A stretch of DNA of 64,000 bases from DATAGF01 sp963819845 (GCA_963819845.1 CAWFXQ010000002.1:124001-188000), one strand, 5' to 3'; shown: positions 31,146 to 40,361, numbered from the stretch's first letter. The notes: generated by a model not told the origin, from the sequence alone. Numbers and translations are program-made.

Positions 31146-32552
31146 ATGTCCACAGTCAAGCCCCCCGACATCGACCTCGGTCAGTACAAGTTCGGCTGGC
31201 ACGACCCGGCGAACTACGTGTTCGAGCCCAAGCGCGGGCTCAACGCCGATGTGGTGCGCGAGATCTCGTTCCTGAAGAGCGAGCCGGAGTGGATGACCAA
31301 GTTCCGCCTCCGGTCCCTGGAGATCTTCGAGCGCAAGCCCCTGCCGACGTGGGGCGGCGACCTCGAGGAGATCGACTTCCAGAACATCTTCTACTTCATC
31401 CGCTCGTCGGAGAAGCAGAGCACCGACTGGAACGACGTCCCCAGCGACATCAAGAACACCTTCGACCGGCTGGGCATCCCCGAGGCCGAGCAGAAGTACC
31501 TCTCCGGGGTCAGCGCCCAGTACGAGAGCGAGGTCGTCTACCACTCGCTGCGCGAGGACCTCGAGACGAAGGGCGTCATCTTCTGCGACACCGACACGGC
31601 CCTGCGCGAGCACGAGGAGCTCTTCAAGGAGCACTGGGCCACGGTCATCCCGCCCGGCGACAACAAGCTCTCCGCCCTCAACTCGGCCGTCTGGTCGGGC
31701 GGCTCGTTCATCTGGGTGCCCCCGGGCGTCGAGGTGGAGATCCCTCTGCAGGCCTACTTCCGCATCAACGCCGAGAACATGGGCCAGTTCGAGCGCACCC
31801 TGATCATCTGCGAGCCCGGCTCGTTCGTGCACTACGTGGAGGGCTGCACCGCCCCGGTCTACACCAGCGACTCGCTGCACTCGGCGGTGGTGGAGATCAT
31901 CGTCAAGGAGGGCGCGCGCTGCCGGTACACGACCATCCAGAACTGGTCCACCAACGTCTTCAACCTGGTGACCAAGCGCGCGGTGGCGCACAAGAACGCC
32001 ACCATGGAGTGGGTCGACGGCAACCTCGGCTCCAAGCTCACCATGAAGTACCCGGCGGTCTGGATGGTCGGTCCGGGCGCCCGCGGCGAGGTGCTGTCGG
32101 TGGCGATGGCCAGCGAGGGGATGCACCAGGACGCCGGCGCCAAGATGGTGCACGTCGCCCCCGACACCTCCTCGACGATCGTCTCGAAGTCGATCTCGCG
32201 CGGAGGCGGTCGCACCAGCTACCGCGGCCTCGTGCAGGTGGAGCCGGGCGCCAAGCGCGCCAAGGCGTCGGTGGTCTGCGACGCCCTGCTGCTCGACGAG
32301 GACAGCCGCTCCGACACCTACCCCTACATGGACATCCAGGAGGAGGACTCCTCCGTCGGCCACGAGGCCACGGTGTCCAAGGTCGGCGACGACCAGATCT
32401 TCTACCTCATGAGCCGAGGGCTCTCCGAGGAGGAGGCCATGGCCATGATCGTGCGCGGCTTCATCGAGCCGATCGCCAAGGAGCTCCCGATGGAGTACGC
32501 CGTCGAGCTCAACCGACTGATCGAGCTGCAGATGGAGGGCTCGATTGGCTAG
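31146..32552 (+). CDS. sufB: Fe-S cluster assembly scaffold SufB
   Basis: A 468-residue SufB of normal length. FGWHDPANYVFEPKRGLNAD, the central ENMGQFERTLIICE and the C-terminal VGHEATVSKVGDDQIFYLMS followed by PMEYAVELNRLIELQMEGS are all characteristic. SufB forms the SufBC2D scaffold on which clusters are built, using sulfur from SufS/SufU. ATG 31146 is preceded by GGGAG. First gene of an eight-gene operon; overlaps sufD by 8 bases. Confidence 0.97.
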   Translation: MSTVKPPDIDLGQYKFGWHDPANYVFEPKRGLNADVVREISFLKSEPEWMTKFRLRSLEIFERKPLPTWGGDLEEIDFQNIFYFIRSSEKQSTDWNDVPSDIKNTFDRLGIPEAEQKYLSGVSAQYESEVVYHSLREDLETKGVIFCDTDTALREHEELFKEHWATVIPPGDNKLSALNSAVWSGGSFIWVPPGVEVEIPLQAYFRINAENMGQFERTLIICEPGSFVHYVEGCTAPVYTSDSLHSAVVEIIVKEGARCRYTTIQNWSTNVFNLVTKRAVAHKNATMEWVDGNLGSKLTMKYPAVWMVGPGARGEVLSVAMASEGMHQDAGAKMVHVAPDTSSTIVSKSISRGGGRTSYRGLVQVEPGAKRAKASVVCDALLLDEDSRSDTYPYMDIQEEDSSVGHEATVSKVGDDQIFYLMSRGLSEEEAMAMIVRGFIEPIAKELPMEYAVELNRLIELQMEGSIG

Positions 32553-33771
32553 CCCTCCCGCCTGGGCCGAGGAGGCCCGTCTGGCGGCGGACGAGCGGCT
32601 GACCTCGCTCCCGGCCCTCACCGGCCGGGAGGAGGCCTGGCGCTTCACCCCGCCGGCTGACCTGGCCCTGCTGGGCCCCGAGCCCGAGGCGCCGTCGACC
32701 GGCCCGGTCGTGGCGCCGGCGCCCGCGGCCGGCGAACGGGCCGCCTATCTTCATCTTCCCGACGGCCGCGCGGCCTCGCCCCAGCTGGGAGCGCTGCCGG
32801 AGGGTGTGATCGTCGCCGAGCTCGGTGCCGCGTTGGGCGAGCACGAGGCCCTCGTGCGCGACCGGCTCTACGGCCTGATCGGCTTCGACGACCGCCCCGG
32901 GGCCCTGAACGCGGCGCGCTGGGACGGGGGCACCTTCGTCTACGTCCCGCGCGGGGTCGAGGTGGAGCTGCCGGTCGAGGCCCGGGTCACGGCGACCGGC
33001 GCGACCGGGCGGGTCTTCGGGCGCACGCTGGTGGTCGTCGAGGAGGGCGCCAAGGCGACGGTGATCGACCGCTACGGCTCGCCCGACTTCGACGCGCCGG
33101 TGGTCGCCTCGTCGGTGGTGGAGCTCTACGTCGGCCAGGGCGCCGAGCTGGAGCACGTCTCGGTGATCGGCTGGGGCGCCGGGGTGCGCCACCACGCCCT
33201 GCTGCGCGCCCGCGTCGACCGCGACGCCCGCGCCCGCTCGGTGGTGGTGACCATGGGCGGCGACGTCGTGCGCGTGGAGCCGACGATGGTCTGCGCCGGG
33301 CCGGGCTCGGACGCCCGCGCCCTGGGGCTCTACTTCGCCGGCGGCGAGCAGCACTTCGAGCACCGCGTGGTCGCGCGCCACGAGGCGCCGCAGGCCTACT
33401 CGAACCTGCTCTACAAGGGCGCGATCCAGGACCGGGCCCGGACGGTCTTCTACGGCAACCTCGTCGTGCCGCCGGGCGCCCCCGGCACCGACGCGTACCA
33501 GACGAATCGCAACCTGGTCCTCAACGCCGGGGCGCGCGCCGACACCATCCCCTTTCTCGAGATCGAGACGGCCGAGGTCAAGTGCTCCCACGCCGGGGCG
33601 GTCGGCCGCGTTGACGACGAGCACCTCTTCTACCTGCGCTCCCGCGGCGTCCCCGAGGCGACGGCCAAGCGGCTCATCGTCATGGGCTTCCTCCAGGAGG
33701 TCCTGGAGCAGGTGACGCTCGAGGAGCTGCGCACGGAGCTCGAGGACGCGGTGCGGGAGAAGCTGGGCTGA
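32545..33771 (+). CDS. sufD: Fe-S cluster assembly protein SufD
   Basis: A 408-residue SufD. GREEAWRFTPPADLALL at the N-terminus and KCSHAGAVGRVDDEHLFYLRSRG near the C-terminus are diagnostic; the His of CSHAG is the conserved residue used with SufB for cluster assembly. The start is TTG 32545, inside the sufB end, with GGAGGG 6 bases upstream. It is the partner of SufB in the scaffold. Confidence 0.96.
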   Translation: MASPPAWAEEARLAADERLTSLPALTGREEAWRFTPPADLALLGPEPEAPSTGPVVAPAPAAGERAAYLHLPDGRAASPQLGALPEGVIVAELGAALGEHEALVRDRLYGLIGFDDRPGALNAARWDGGTFVYVPRGVEVELPVEARVTATGATGRVFGRTLVVVEEGAKATVIDRYGSPDFDAPVVASSVVELYVGQGAELEHVSVIGWGAGVRHHALLRARVDRDARARSVVVTMGGDVVRVEPTMVCAGPGSDARALGLYFAGGEQHFEHRVVARHEAPQAYSNLLYKGAIQDRARTVFYGNLVVPPGAPGTDAYQTNRNLVLNAGARADTIPFLEIETAEVKCSHAGAVGRVDDEHLFYLRSRGVPEATAKRLIVMGFLQEVLEQVTLEELRTELEDAVREKLG

Positions 33772-33773
33772 CC

Positions 33774-34118
33774 GTGGCCGAGCGCACCCTCATCGACGTC
33801 GCCTCCGCGGACGACCTCCTCCCCGGCGAGCCGCTGCAGGTGGACGTCGACGGCACCCCCGTCGTGGTGGTGAGCGTCGACGGCGAGGTCCTGGCCGTGC
33901 ACGACGTCTGCACGCACGCGCTCGAGTCGCTCGCGGGCGGATGGGTCGATGACGACCGCATCGAGTGCCCCCGCCACGGCGCCTCCTTCTCGCTGCGCAC
34001 CGGCGAGGCCCTCACCCCGCCGGCCACCCGGCCGCTGCCGACCTTCGCCGTGGAGGTGCGGGACGGCCGCGTGCTGGTCGATCCCACCCCGAGCCATGAC
34101 CACCCGCTCATCCGCTGA
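33774..34118 (+). CDS. Rieske-type [2Fe-2S] ferredoxin in the suf operon
   Basis: A 114-residue Rieske domain with Cys46-x-His48 and Cys65-x2-His68, the four cluster ligands (CTH and CPRHG). Of the bacterial ferredoxin kind found with dioxygenases and, in actinobacteria, between sufD and sufC. It may donate electrons to assembly, or be an early client. GTG 33774 is 2 bases after the sufD stop. Confidence 0.93.
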   Translation: MAERTLIDVASADDLLPGEPLQVDVDGTPVVVVSVDGEVLAVHDVCTHALESLAGGWVDDDRIECPRHGASFSLRTGEALTPPATRPLPTFAVEVRDGRVLVDPTPSHDHPLIR

Positions 34119-34126
34119 GGAGGACC

Positions 34127-34897
34127 GTGAGCTCCGAACCCATCCTTCAGATCGAGGGCCTCGAGGTGGCCGTCGAGGACACGCCCATCCTGAAGGGCGT
34201 CGACCTGGCGGTGCCGCAGGGGGAGGTCCACGCCCTGATGGGCCCGAACGGGTCCGGCAAGAGCACCCTCGCCTACGCGCTGGCGGGCCACCCGCGATAC
34301 GAGATCACGGGCGGCACGGTCCGCTTCGACGGCCAGGACATCGCCGAGATGGACGCAGACGAGCGGGCCCGCCTGGGCCTGTTCCTGGCGATGCAGTACC
34401 CGGTCGAGGTGCCGGGCGTGTCGGTGATGAACTTCCTGCGCACGTCGCTTCAGGCGATCCGGGGCGAGGAGATCGCGCCGCGCGACTTCGTGAAGCTCTT
34501 CGACGAGAAGTCGAGGCTGCTGGGCTTCGACCGCGCGTTCGCCGACCGCTACCTCAACGAGGGCTTCTCGGGCGGCGAGAAGAAGCGTCACGAGATCCTG
34601 CAGATGGCCATGATCGAGCCGCGCTTCGCGGTGCTCGACGAGACCGACTCGGGGCTCGACATCGACGCCCTCAAGGTCGTCTCCAACGGCGTCAACTCGA
34701 TGCGCGGGCCGGGCCTCGGGGTGCTCATCATCACCCACTACACGCGCATCCTGCGCTACATCCAGCCCGACGTCGTGCACGTGATGTTCGAGGGGCGCAT
34801 CGCCCGCACCGGGGGCCCAGAGCTGGCCGAGCACCTCGAGGAGCACGGCTATGTGGAGTACGGGGCGGCCGAGGAGGCCGCCGCCCCCACCGGCTGA
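34127..34897 (+). CDS. sufC: Fe-S cluster assembly ATPase SufC
   Basis: A 256-residue ABC ATPase: Walker A GPNGSGKST (about residues 38-46), signature FSGGEKKRHEILQMA and Walker B FAVLDETDSGLD. SufC drives conformational change of the SufBD scaffold. GTG 34127 follows GAGGAGGA. Normal length. Confidence 0.97.
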   Translation: MSSEPILQIEGLEVAVEDTPILKGVDLAVPQGEVHALMGPNGSGKSTLAYALAGHPRYEITGGTVRFDGQDIAEMDADERARLGLFLAMQYPVEVPGVSVMNFLRTSLQAIRGEEIAPRDFVKLFDEKSRLLGFDRAFADRYLNEGFSGGEKKRHEILQMAMIEPRFAVLDETDSGLDIDALKVVSNGVNSMRGPGLGVLIITHYTRILRYIQPDVVHVMFEGRIARTGGPELAEHLEEHGYVEYGAAEEAAAPTG

Positions 34898-34910
34898 CGG
34901 GAGGCTCGGC

Positions 34911-36146
34911 ATGGGCACGGCCGCGACGATCGACGTGACGGCCCTCCGGGCCGACTTCCCGATCCTGTCGCGGCGGGTCCACGGGGCGCCCCTGGTCTAC
35001 CTCGACTCGGCGGCGACCTCGCAGAAGCCCGCCATCGTGCTCGAGGCGATGGAGGCCTACTACCGGCACACCAACGCCAACGTGCACCGCGGCGTCTACG
35101 AGCTGGCGGCCGAGGCCACGGCCCGCTTCGAGGCCGGCCGCGACTCGGTGGCCCGGCTGGTGGGCGCGCCGCGCGAGGGCTTGGTCTTCACCAAGAACGC
35201 CACCGAGGCGATCAACCTGGTCGCCTGGGCCTGGGGCGTGCGCGAGCTGAAGCCCGGCGACGAGGTGCTCATCACCGAGATGGAGCACCACTCGAACATC
35301 GTCCCCTGGCAGATCGTGGCCGAGATCACCGGGGCGACGGTGCGCTTCGTGCCCGTCACCCCGGGCGGCGAGCTCGACATGGATTCCCTGCGGGAATCGA
35401 TCGGGGAGCGGACCCGGCTCGTCGGCGTCGTCCACGCGAGCAATGTCCTCGGGACGATCAATCCCGTCGCCGAGATCGCCCGGATCGCGCACGAGCATGG
35501 GGCTCTCTGCCTGGTCGACGGGTCTCAGAGCGTGCCTCACATGCCGGTCGATGTGCCGGCCATCGGCTGCGACTTCTTCGCGTTCACGGGGCACAAGATG
35601 CTGGGGCCCACGGGCATCGGCTGCCTCGTGGGTCGGCCCGAGCTCCTCGACGCCATGGAGCCGTTCCTGGGCGGCGGGGAGATGATCTCGAACGTCACCA
35701 CCGAGGGCAGCACCTGGGCCGACCTGCCGTGGAAGTTCGAGGCCGGCACGCCCCCGATCGCCGAGGCCGTGGGCATCGGCGCCGCGGCCGAGTACCTCAT
35801 GGGCGTCGGCATGGAGGCCGTGCGCGCGCACGAGGTCGAGATGGCCGAGCACATGCTCGCGGCGCTGTCGGAGGTCCCCGACATCACGATCTATGGCCCC
35901 CGCGACCCGCGCGCCCGCGGGGCGGCCGTCTCGTTCAGCCTCCCCGACCTCCACCCCCACGACATCGCCCAGCTCATCGACCGCGACGGGGTCTGCATCC
36001 GGGCCGGTCACCACTGCGCCAAGCCGCTGATGCGGGTGCTCGGCGTGGCCGCCACGGCCCGCGCGAGCGCCTACCTCTACAATTCCCCCGACGAGATCGA
36101 CGTCCTCGTGCGCGCCCTGGCCTCGGCCAGGGCCGCGTTCGTGTAG
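34911..36146 (+). CDS. sufS: Cysteine desulfurase SufS
   Basis: A 411-residue PLP enzyme. Lys229 in FTGHKMLGPTGIG binds PLP and Cys369 in AGHHCAKPLM is the persulfide Cys, matching Lys226 and Cys364 of the E. coli enzyme. It takes sulfur from cysteine and passes it to SufU. ATG 34911 follows GGGAGG; 13 bases after sufC. Confidence 0.97.
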   Translation: MGTAATIDVTALRADFPILSRRVHGAPLVYLDSAATSQKPAIVLEAMEAYYRHTNANVHRGVYELAAEATARFEAGRDSVARLVGAPREGLVFTKNATEAINLVAWAWGVRELKPGDEVLITEMEHHSNIVPWQIVAEITGATVRFVPVTPGGELDMDSLRESIGERTRLVGVVHASNVLGTINPVAEIARIAHEHGALCLVDGSQSVPHMPVDVPAIGCDFFAFTGHKMLGPTGIGCLVGRPELLDAMEPFLGGGEMISNVTTEGSTWADLPWKFEAGTPPIAEAVGIGAAAEYLMGVGMEAVRAHEVEMAEHMLAALSEVPDITIYGPRDPRARGAAVSFSLPDLHPHDIAQLIDRDGVCIRAGHHCAKPLMRVLGVAATARASAYLYNSPDEIDVLVRALASARAAFV

Positions 36147-36159
36147 GCCGGAGGCACAG

Positions 36160-36603
36160 ATGGGCGGGCTCGACGACCTCTATCAGGAGCTGATCCTCGA
36201 CCACTACCGCCGCAAGCGCGGCGAGGGGTCGCTGGACGACCCCACGGTGGCCGTCGACCAGAACAACCCGCTCTGCGGCGACGAAATCCACCTGGAGATG
36301 GCCATCGCGGACGGCCGGGTGGTGGAGCTGGCGCACACCGGCCAGGGCTGCTCGATCTCGCAGGCGTCGGTGTCGATGATGAGCGAGGCCGTCACGGGCC
36401 GGTCCCTCGACGAGGCCCTCGACCTGATCGAGCACTTCCGGCAGATGATGCACGGCGCCGAGACCGGCGACGAGGAGCGCCTGGGCGACGCGATCGCCCT
36501 CGAGGGGGTCGCCAAGTACCCGGTGCGCGTGAAGTGCGCGCTGCTCGGGTGGATGGCGGCCAAGGACGCGATCCAGACCTACAACGCCAACGGCGGGGGG
36601 TGA
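36160..36603 (+). CDS. sufU: Zinc-dependent sulfurtransferase SufU
   Basis: A 147-residue SufU/IscU-like protein. Cys39 with Asp41 (LCGDE), Cys64 (QGCSIS) and Cys126 (VKCALLGW) are the zinc and sulfur-accepting ligands, in the spacing of Bacillus SufU. It accepts persulfide sulfur from SufS; a scaffold role is unlikely in this type. ATG 36160 follows GGAGG. Confidence 0.95.
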   Translation: MGGLDDLYQELILDHYRRKRGEGSLDDPTVAVDQNNPLCGDEIHLEMAIADGRVVELAHTGQGCSISQASVSMMSEAVTGRSLDEALDLIEHFRQMMHGAETGDEERLGDAIALEGVAKYPVRVKCALLGWMAAKDAIQTYNANGGG

Positions 36604-36607
36604 CCGC

Positions 36608-36919
36608 ATGCCGACCGAGGACGACATCCGCACCGCGATGAAGCAGGTCGAGGACCCCGAGCTCGGGGTGAACATCGTCAACCTGGGCCTGCTGTACGGC
36701 GTGAGCATCGCCGACGACGGCCATGTAACCCTCGACATGACCCTTACCTCCATGGGGTGCCCGCTCACCGAGCAGATCCTCGGCGACTCGCGGGCGGCGC
36801 TGGAGCCGCTCGACGGCGTCAGCGGCGTGGACGTCAACTGGGTCTGGGACCCGCCCTGGTCACCGGAGTCGATGACCGAGGAGGGGCGCTTCCTGATGAA
36901 GGTGATGGGCTATGGCTGA
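36608..36919 (+). CDS. DUF59/MIP18 protein, SufT-like maturation factor
   Basis: A 103-residue DUF59 domain: VEDPELGVNIVNLGLLYGV, then TSMGCPLTEQI with the conserved Cys, and VNWVWDPPWSPESMTEEGRF. Such proteins (SufT, PaaD) help mature or transfer Fe-S clusters. ATG 36608 is 4 bases after sufU; its end overlaps the IscA-like gene by 8 bases. It resembles the N-terminal domain of Mrp at 22197. Confidence 0.93.
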   Translation: MPTEDDIRTAMKQVEDPELGVNIVNLGLLYGVSIADDGHVTLDMTLTSMGCPLTEQILGDSRAALEPLDGVSGVDVNWVWDPPWSPESMTEEGRFLMKVMGYG

Positions 36920-37358
36920 GCCGGCGCCCGCCGCGGTCACCGACCGCCCCCTCACGCTCGAGGAGAAGAAGGCCGCAGCGCGCGCCCGCGCCCGGGCGGC
37001 CCGCCAGGCCGAGGAGGGCGGCCAGGCGTTCGTGTCCATCTCCCCCGCCGCGGCCGACTACATCCGCGCCTGCGCCGCCGAGCAGGGCCGCCCGGAGGGC
37101 GTGCGCCTGAAGATCCTCGCCGGGGGCTGCTCGGGCCTGGAGTACAAGCTCGACCTGCTGGAGCCCGGCGAGGGCGCCGGCGAGGCCGACCGGGCCATCG
37201 AGTCGAACGGCGTGACGATGCTGATGGACCTCAAGTCGGCGATCCACGTCACCGGCTCGACGATCGACTACCAGTCGGGCCTCCTGCGGCGCGGCTTCCT
37301 CATCAACAACCCGAACGCGACCGGCACCTGCTCCTGCGGGGACAGCTTCTCGGCGTAG
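36912..37358 (+). CDS. HesB/IscA-type iron-sulfur carrier
   Basis: A 148-residue A-type carrier. The core begins FVSISPAAADYIRACA; LAGGCSGLEYKL gives the first ligand Cys and TGTCSCGDSF the C-x-C pair. An unusual N-terminal extension of about 38 residues, basic and Ala/Arg-rich (EEKKAAARARARAAR), may be a helix for interaction. Receives clusters from SufBCD. Last gene of the operon; ATG 36912 overlaps the DUF59 stop. Confidence 0.94.
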   Translation: MAEPAPAAVTDRPLTLEEKKAAARARARAARQAEEGGQAFVSISPAAADYIRACAAEQGRPEGVRLKILAGGCSGLEYKLDLLEPGEGAGEADRAIESNGVTMLMDLKSAIHVTGSTIDYQSGLLRRGFLINNPNATGTCSCGDSFSA

Positions 37359-37418
37359 CTCGACCTCGGGGTGGTCGCCGGGCCGGTCTGGGCCTCCGCC
37401 GGGGGCCTCCTGCGGCCC

Positions 37419-38465
37419 TCAGGCGGCTCCCATGCGCACCAGGGCCTTGACGGCCCGCCGCCCGTCCATCGCCGCGTAGCCGGCGGGGACATCCTCGAGC
37501 GCGATGGTGAGGTCCATCACGGGGCTGGGGTCGAGGCGCCCGGCGAGCACGTCGTCCATCAGCTCGGGGATGTACCTGCGCACCGGCGCGCGGCCGCCGG
37601 CCAGGCGCACGTTGCGGATGTAGGCGTCGCGCAGGACCACCGGCTCGACGGGGGAGCCGAGGTGGCCCACCGTCCCCTCGGCGCGCGCGCAGCCGACGGC
37701 CGTGTCGAATGCCTCGGCGGTCCCGACGCACTCGACGACGTGCGCCGACCCGCCGTCGGTGAGCTCGCGCACCCGCTCGACCGCCGCTTCGCCCCTGTCC
37801 TCGACGAGGTCGGTCGCGCCGAAGGCCGCCGCGATCCCCAGGCGGCCGGGGTGATGGCCCAGGACGATCACCCGCTCCGCGCCCAGGCGCCGGGCGGCGA
37901 GGACCGCGCAGAGCCCGATGGCTCCGTCGCCGACGACCACGGCCGTCCCCCCGGGGCCGACGCCGCAGGCCCGCGCGCCGTGGTGGCCCGTGCCCATCAC
38001 GTCGGTGAGGGTCGCCAGCGCGGCGGCGAGGCGGTCGTCTGAGAGGTCAACGTCGTCCGGCATGGCCACGAGCGTCGCGTCGGCGTGGGGCACGCGGACG
38101 GCCTCCCCCTGGCCTCCGTCCTGCTGTCCGCCGAAGAAGCCGCCGGACGGGCACAGCGTGGGGAAGCCCTCGCGGCACCGCGCGCACGTCCCGTCGGAGA
38201 ACGTGTAGGGGGCGATCACCCGCTGGCCGGGCCGCAGGCCCCGCACCTCGGCACCGACCTCCTCGACCACCCCGAGGAACTCGTGCCCGACGCGGCACGG
38301 CGGCGGCCCGTACAGCTCGAGCAGGCCTCGATAGACCCAGAGGTCGCTGCCGCAGATCCCCGCGTGGGTGACGCGCACGAGGGCGTCGCCCGGGTCTCGG
38401 AGCGACGCGTCCGGGACGTCCTCGACCCGGATGTCGCGCGGGCCGGCGTAGACGCTCGCCCTCAT
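37419..38465 (-). CDS. Zinc-dependent alcohol dehydrogenase (MDR family)
   Basis: A 348-residue medium-chain dehydrogenase. HAGICGSDLWVYRG and VGHEFLGVVEEVG contain the catalytic-zinc ligands; GTCARCREGFPTLC is the structural-zinc loop, with Asp in place of the first Cys. AVVVGDGAIGLCAVLAARRL is the NAD(P)-binding fold. Probably oxidises a polyol or alcohol; a glutathione-independent formaldehyde role is possible but not shown. Convergent with the suf operon (60 bases). Full length. Confidence 0.9.
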   Translation of the reverse strand: MRASVYAGPRDIRVEDVPDASLRDPGDALVRVTHAGICGSDLWVYRGLLELYGPPPCRVGHEFLGVVEEVGAEVRGLRPGQRVIAPYTFSDGTCARCREGFPTLCPSGGFFGGQQDGGQGEAVRVPHADATLVAMPDDVDLSDDRLAAALATLTDVMGTGHHGARACGVGPGGTAVVVGDGAIGLCAVLAARRLGAERVIVLGHHPGRLGIAAAFGATDLVEDRGEAAVERVRELTDGGSAHVVECVGTAEAFDTAVGCARAEGTVGHLGSPVEPVVLRDAYIRNVRLAGGRAPVRRYIPELMDDVLAGRLDPSPVMDLTIALEDVPAGYAAMDGRRAVKALVRMGAA

Positions 38466-38493
38466 CGGGCGAGGCTATCCCGGCCGGCCGGCC

Positions 38494-38739
38494 TCAGCGC
38501 AAGTGCTCCTCGATCGAGGCGGCGATCGCGGCGACGTCGAGGTCACCGCGGGCGATGGCCTGAACGAGCGCCTCGGCGTCGTTAACCGGGTGCACGAGGT
38601 CGTGGCCGTTGAGAAGGCAGAAGACCCGGGTCGCGGCCCACGCCAGCCGCGTGTTGCCGTTGACGAGCGCGTGGTTGCGGGCGAGGGCGTGCATGAGGGC
38701 GGCGGCCTTCTCGGCGAGCCCGGGGTAGGCATGTACCAA
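38494..38739 (-). pseudogene. Remnant of a Doc (death-on-curing) Fic-type toxin
   Basis: About 81 residues remain of a normally 120-130 residue protein. The piece YPGLAEKAAALMHALARNH, then HALVNGNTRLAWAA with the degenerate Fic motif (H-x3-NGN-x-R), and FCLLNGHDL match the C-terminal two thirds of Doc. The usual N-terminal segment is missing: the hydrolase stop is 24 bases upstream. TTG 38739 is a nominal start only. No antitoxin gene is visible. The motif keeps His and NGN, but Leu replaces the usual Phe and Thr the Lys. Confidence 0.75.
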
Positions 38740-38762
38740 AGCGGTACCGACTCGGGGCGGCG

Positions 38763-39533
38763 CTACGCCGCCAGGAAGGCCCGCAGCTCCCGGGTGACCT
38801 CGTCGGGGCGGTCGAGCATGGGCACGTGGCCCGCCCCGGGGATGAGCCGCAGCCGGGCCCCCGGGACCATGGCCGCCAGCTCGGCGGCGCCGGAGGCCGG
38901 CACCAGCACGTCGCGGGCGCCCCAGAGCACCAGCGTGGGCGCCAGGATCCGCGCCAGCTCGGCCGCGTGCTCGGTGCCGAGCAGCTCGGCGGCGGCCCGG
39001 AGAAGGGCGAGCGGGGAGCGCGCCGCGATGTCGGTGGCCACCGTGAGGGTCGCGGCCAGCGGCAGCCCGAGAAGCGTGCGCGCGAGCGGCAGGGCGTTGC
39101 CCAGCAGGCCCGCGCCCGCGCAGCGCACCGGCGGCGCGATCAGCACCAGCCGCTCGACCCGGCGCGGGGCGCGGGCCGCCACGCCGGCGCAGACGAGGGC
39201 GCCCAGCGAGTGACCCACCAGCCGGGCGCTCCCCAACCCGAGCCCGTCCATCAGGGCGCGCAGGACCTCGGGCGCCTCGGCCAGCCGGAAGTGCGCGCCC
39301 CCGGCCCTCAGGCCGAAGCCAAAGCCCGGAAGCTCGGGCAGAATGACGCGATGGGTCTCGGCCAGCGCCTGCGTCGTCCGGCTCCACCAGCGGGGCGAGC
39401 CCCCGAGCCCGTGCACCAGCACAACGGGGGGGCCGTCGCCCACGGCGCGGTAGCGGACGACGTGGCCGTTAACGCGCAGGCGGGCGTCCTCCAGGTATGG
39501 ACGCCCCTCGATGGGGTCACGATGCACTCCCAT
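38763..39533 (-). CDS. Alpha/beta hydrolase A
   Basis: A 256-residue alpha/beta hydrolase. LVHGLGGSPRWW is the oxyanion region, LVGHSLGALV the nucleophile elbow (Ser), GARDVLVPAS gives the acid Asp and PGAGHVPMLDRP the His. Esterase, lactonase or C-C hydrolase activity cannot be told apart. ATG 39533 has no Shine-Dalgarno, and its start region overlaps the divergent hydrolase by 12 bases. Confidence 0.87.
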   Translation of the reverse strand: MGVHRDPIEGRPYLEDARLRVNGHVVRYRAVGDGPPVVLVHGLGGSPRWWSRTTQALAETHRVILPELPGFGFGLRAGGAHFRLAEAPEVLRALMDGLGLGSARLVGHSLGALVCAGVAARAPRRVERLVLIAPPVRCAGAGLLGNALPLARTLLGLPLAATLTVATDIAARSPLALLRAAAELLGTEHAAELARILAPTLVLWGARDVLVPASGAAELAAMVPGARLRLIPGAGHVPMLDRPDEVTRELRAFLAA

Positions 39534-40229
39534 ATCCTCGGCGTCGCCGCGGACGGACCTGAGCCGATCGTCATGCTTCACGGCCTCGGGGTGTCGGGCG
39601 CGAGCCTGGGGCCGCTCGCCGAGCGGCTCGCCGAGGGCCGGCGGGTGGTGAGCTGCGACCTGCCCGGCTTCGGGCGCAGCGCCTCGGCGCAGGTGTGGTC
39701 GACCGATCGCATCGCGGGCGCGATCGAGGCCGTCCTCGACGCGAACGGCCTGGGCCGGGCCGTGCTGGTCGGCCACTCCTACGGCTGCATCGTCGCGGCC
39801 GCCGTCGCGGCCCGCCGGCCCGACCGAGTGGCCGCGCTCGTTCTGCTGAGCCCCGCCTTCGACCGGCGCTTCGGCTCGCCCCTCTCCCTGCTGGCCCGCC
39901 TGACCGTCGACGCGACGATGGAGCGCCCCTCGCTCGTGGCGGGGGGGATCCGCGACTACCTGCGCGCCGGCCCACGGCGCGTGCTCGGGACCCTGCGCGA
40001 GGCCGCGACGATCCCGCTCGACGACCTCGTGGCCGCCGTGACGGCGTCGATCCTCATCGTGCGCGGCAGCCGCGACGTGCTCACGACCGCGCGGTGGGCC
40101 GACGAGCTGCGGCGCTGCGCGGGCGGGCCCGCGCGGGTGGCGGTCGTCCCGCGCGCGGCCCACGCTCTCGGGCACGAGGCCCCGGGCGCGGTCGCGCGGG
40201 CGGTCCGCGCGTTCCTGGCGACGGCCTGA
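39522..40229 (+). CDS. Alpha/beta hydrolase B, divergent from A
   Basis: A 235-residue hydrolase. VMLHGLGVSGASLG, VLVGHSYGCIVAA (nucleophile Ser), VRGSRDVLTTAR (Asp) and RAAHALGHEAP (His) complete the triad. Its start ATG 39522 is inside hydrolase A's first codons on the other strand, so the two messages overlap at their 5' ends. The proteins are alike in fold but differ beyond the motifs. Confidence 0.87.
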   Translation: MHSHILGVAADGPEPIVMLHGLGVSGASLGPLAERLAEGRRVVSCDLPGFGRSASAQVWSTDRIAGAIEAVLDANGLGRAVLVGHSYGCIVAAAVAARRPDRVAALVLLSPAFDRRFGSPLSLLARLTVDATMERPSLVAGGIRDYLRAGPRRVLGTLREAATIPLDDLVAAVTASILIVRGSRDVLTTARWADELRRCAGGPARVAVVPRAAHALGHEAPGAVARAVRAFLATA

Positions 40230-40361
40230 GTCCACCCGATGAGCATGCCACGCCGGCCGGAGGTGCCGGGTTGACGCAGGCGTGACGGACCGCCGCACGG
40301 GGGCTTGGCGCCGGTCGCCCACGATGAGAGCGTCACCGCACCCGTCCACCGGAGGCCCGCC

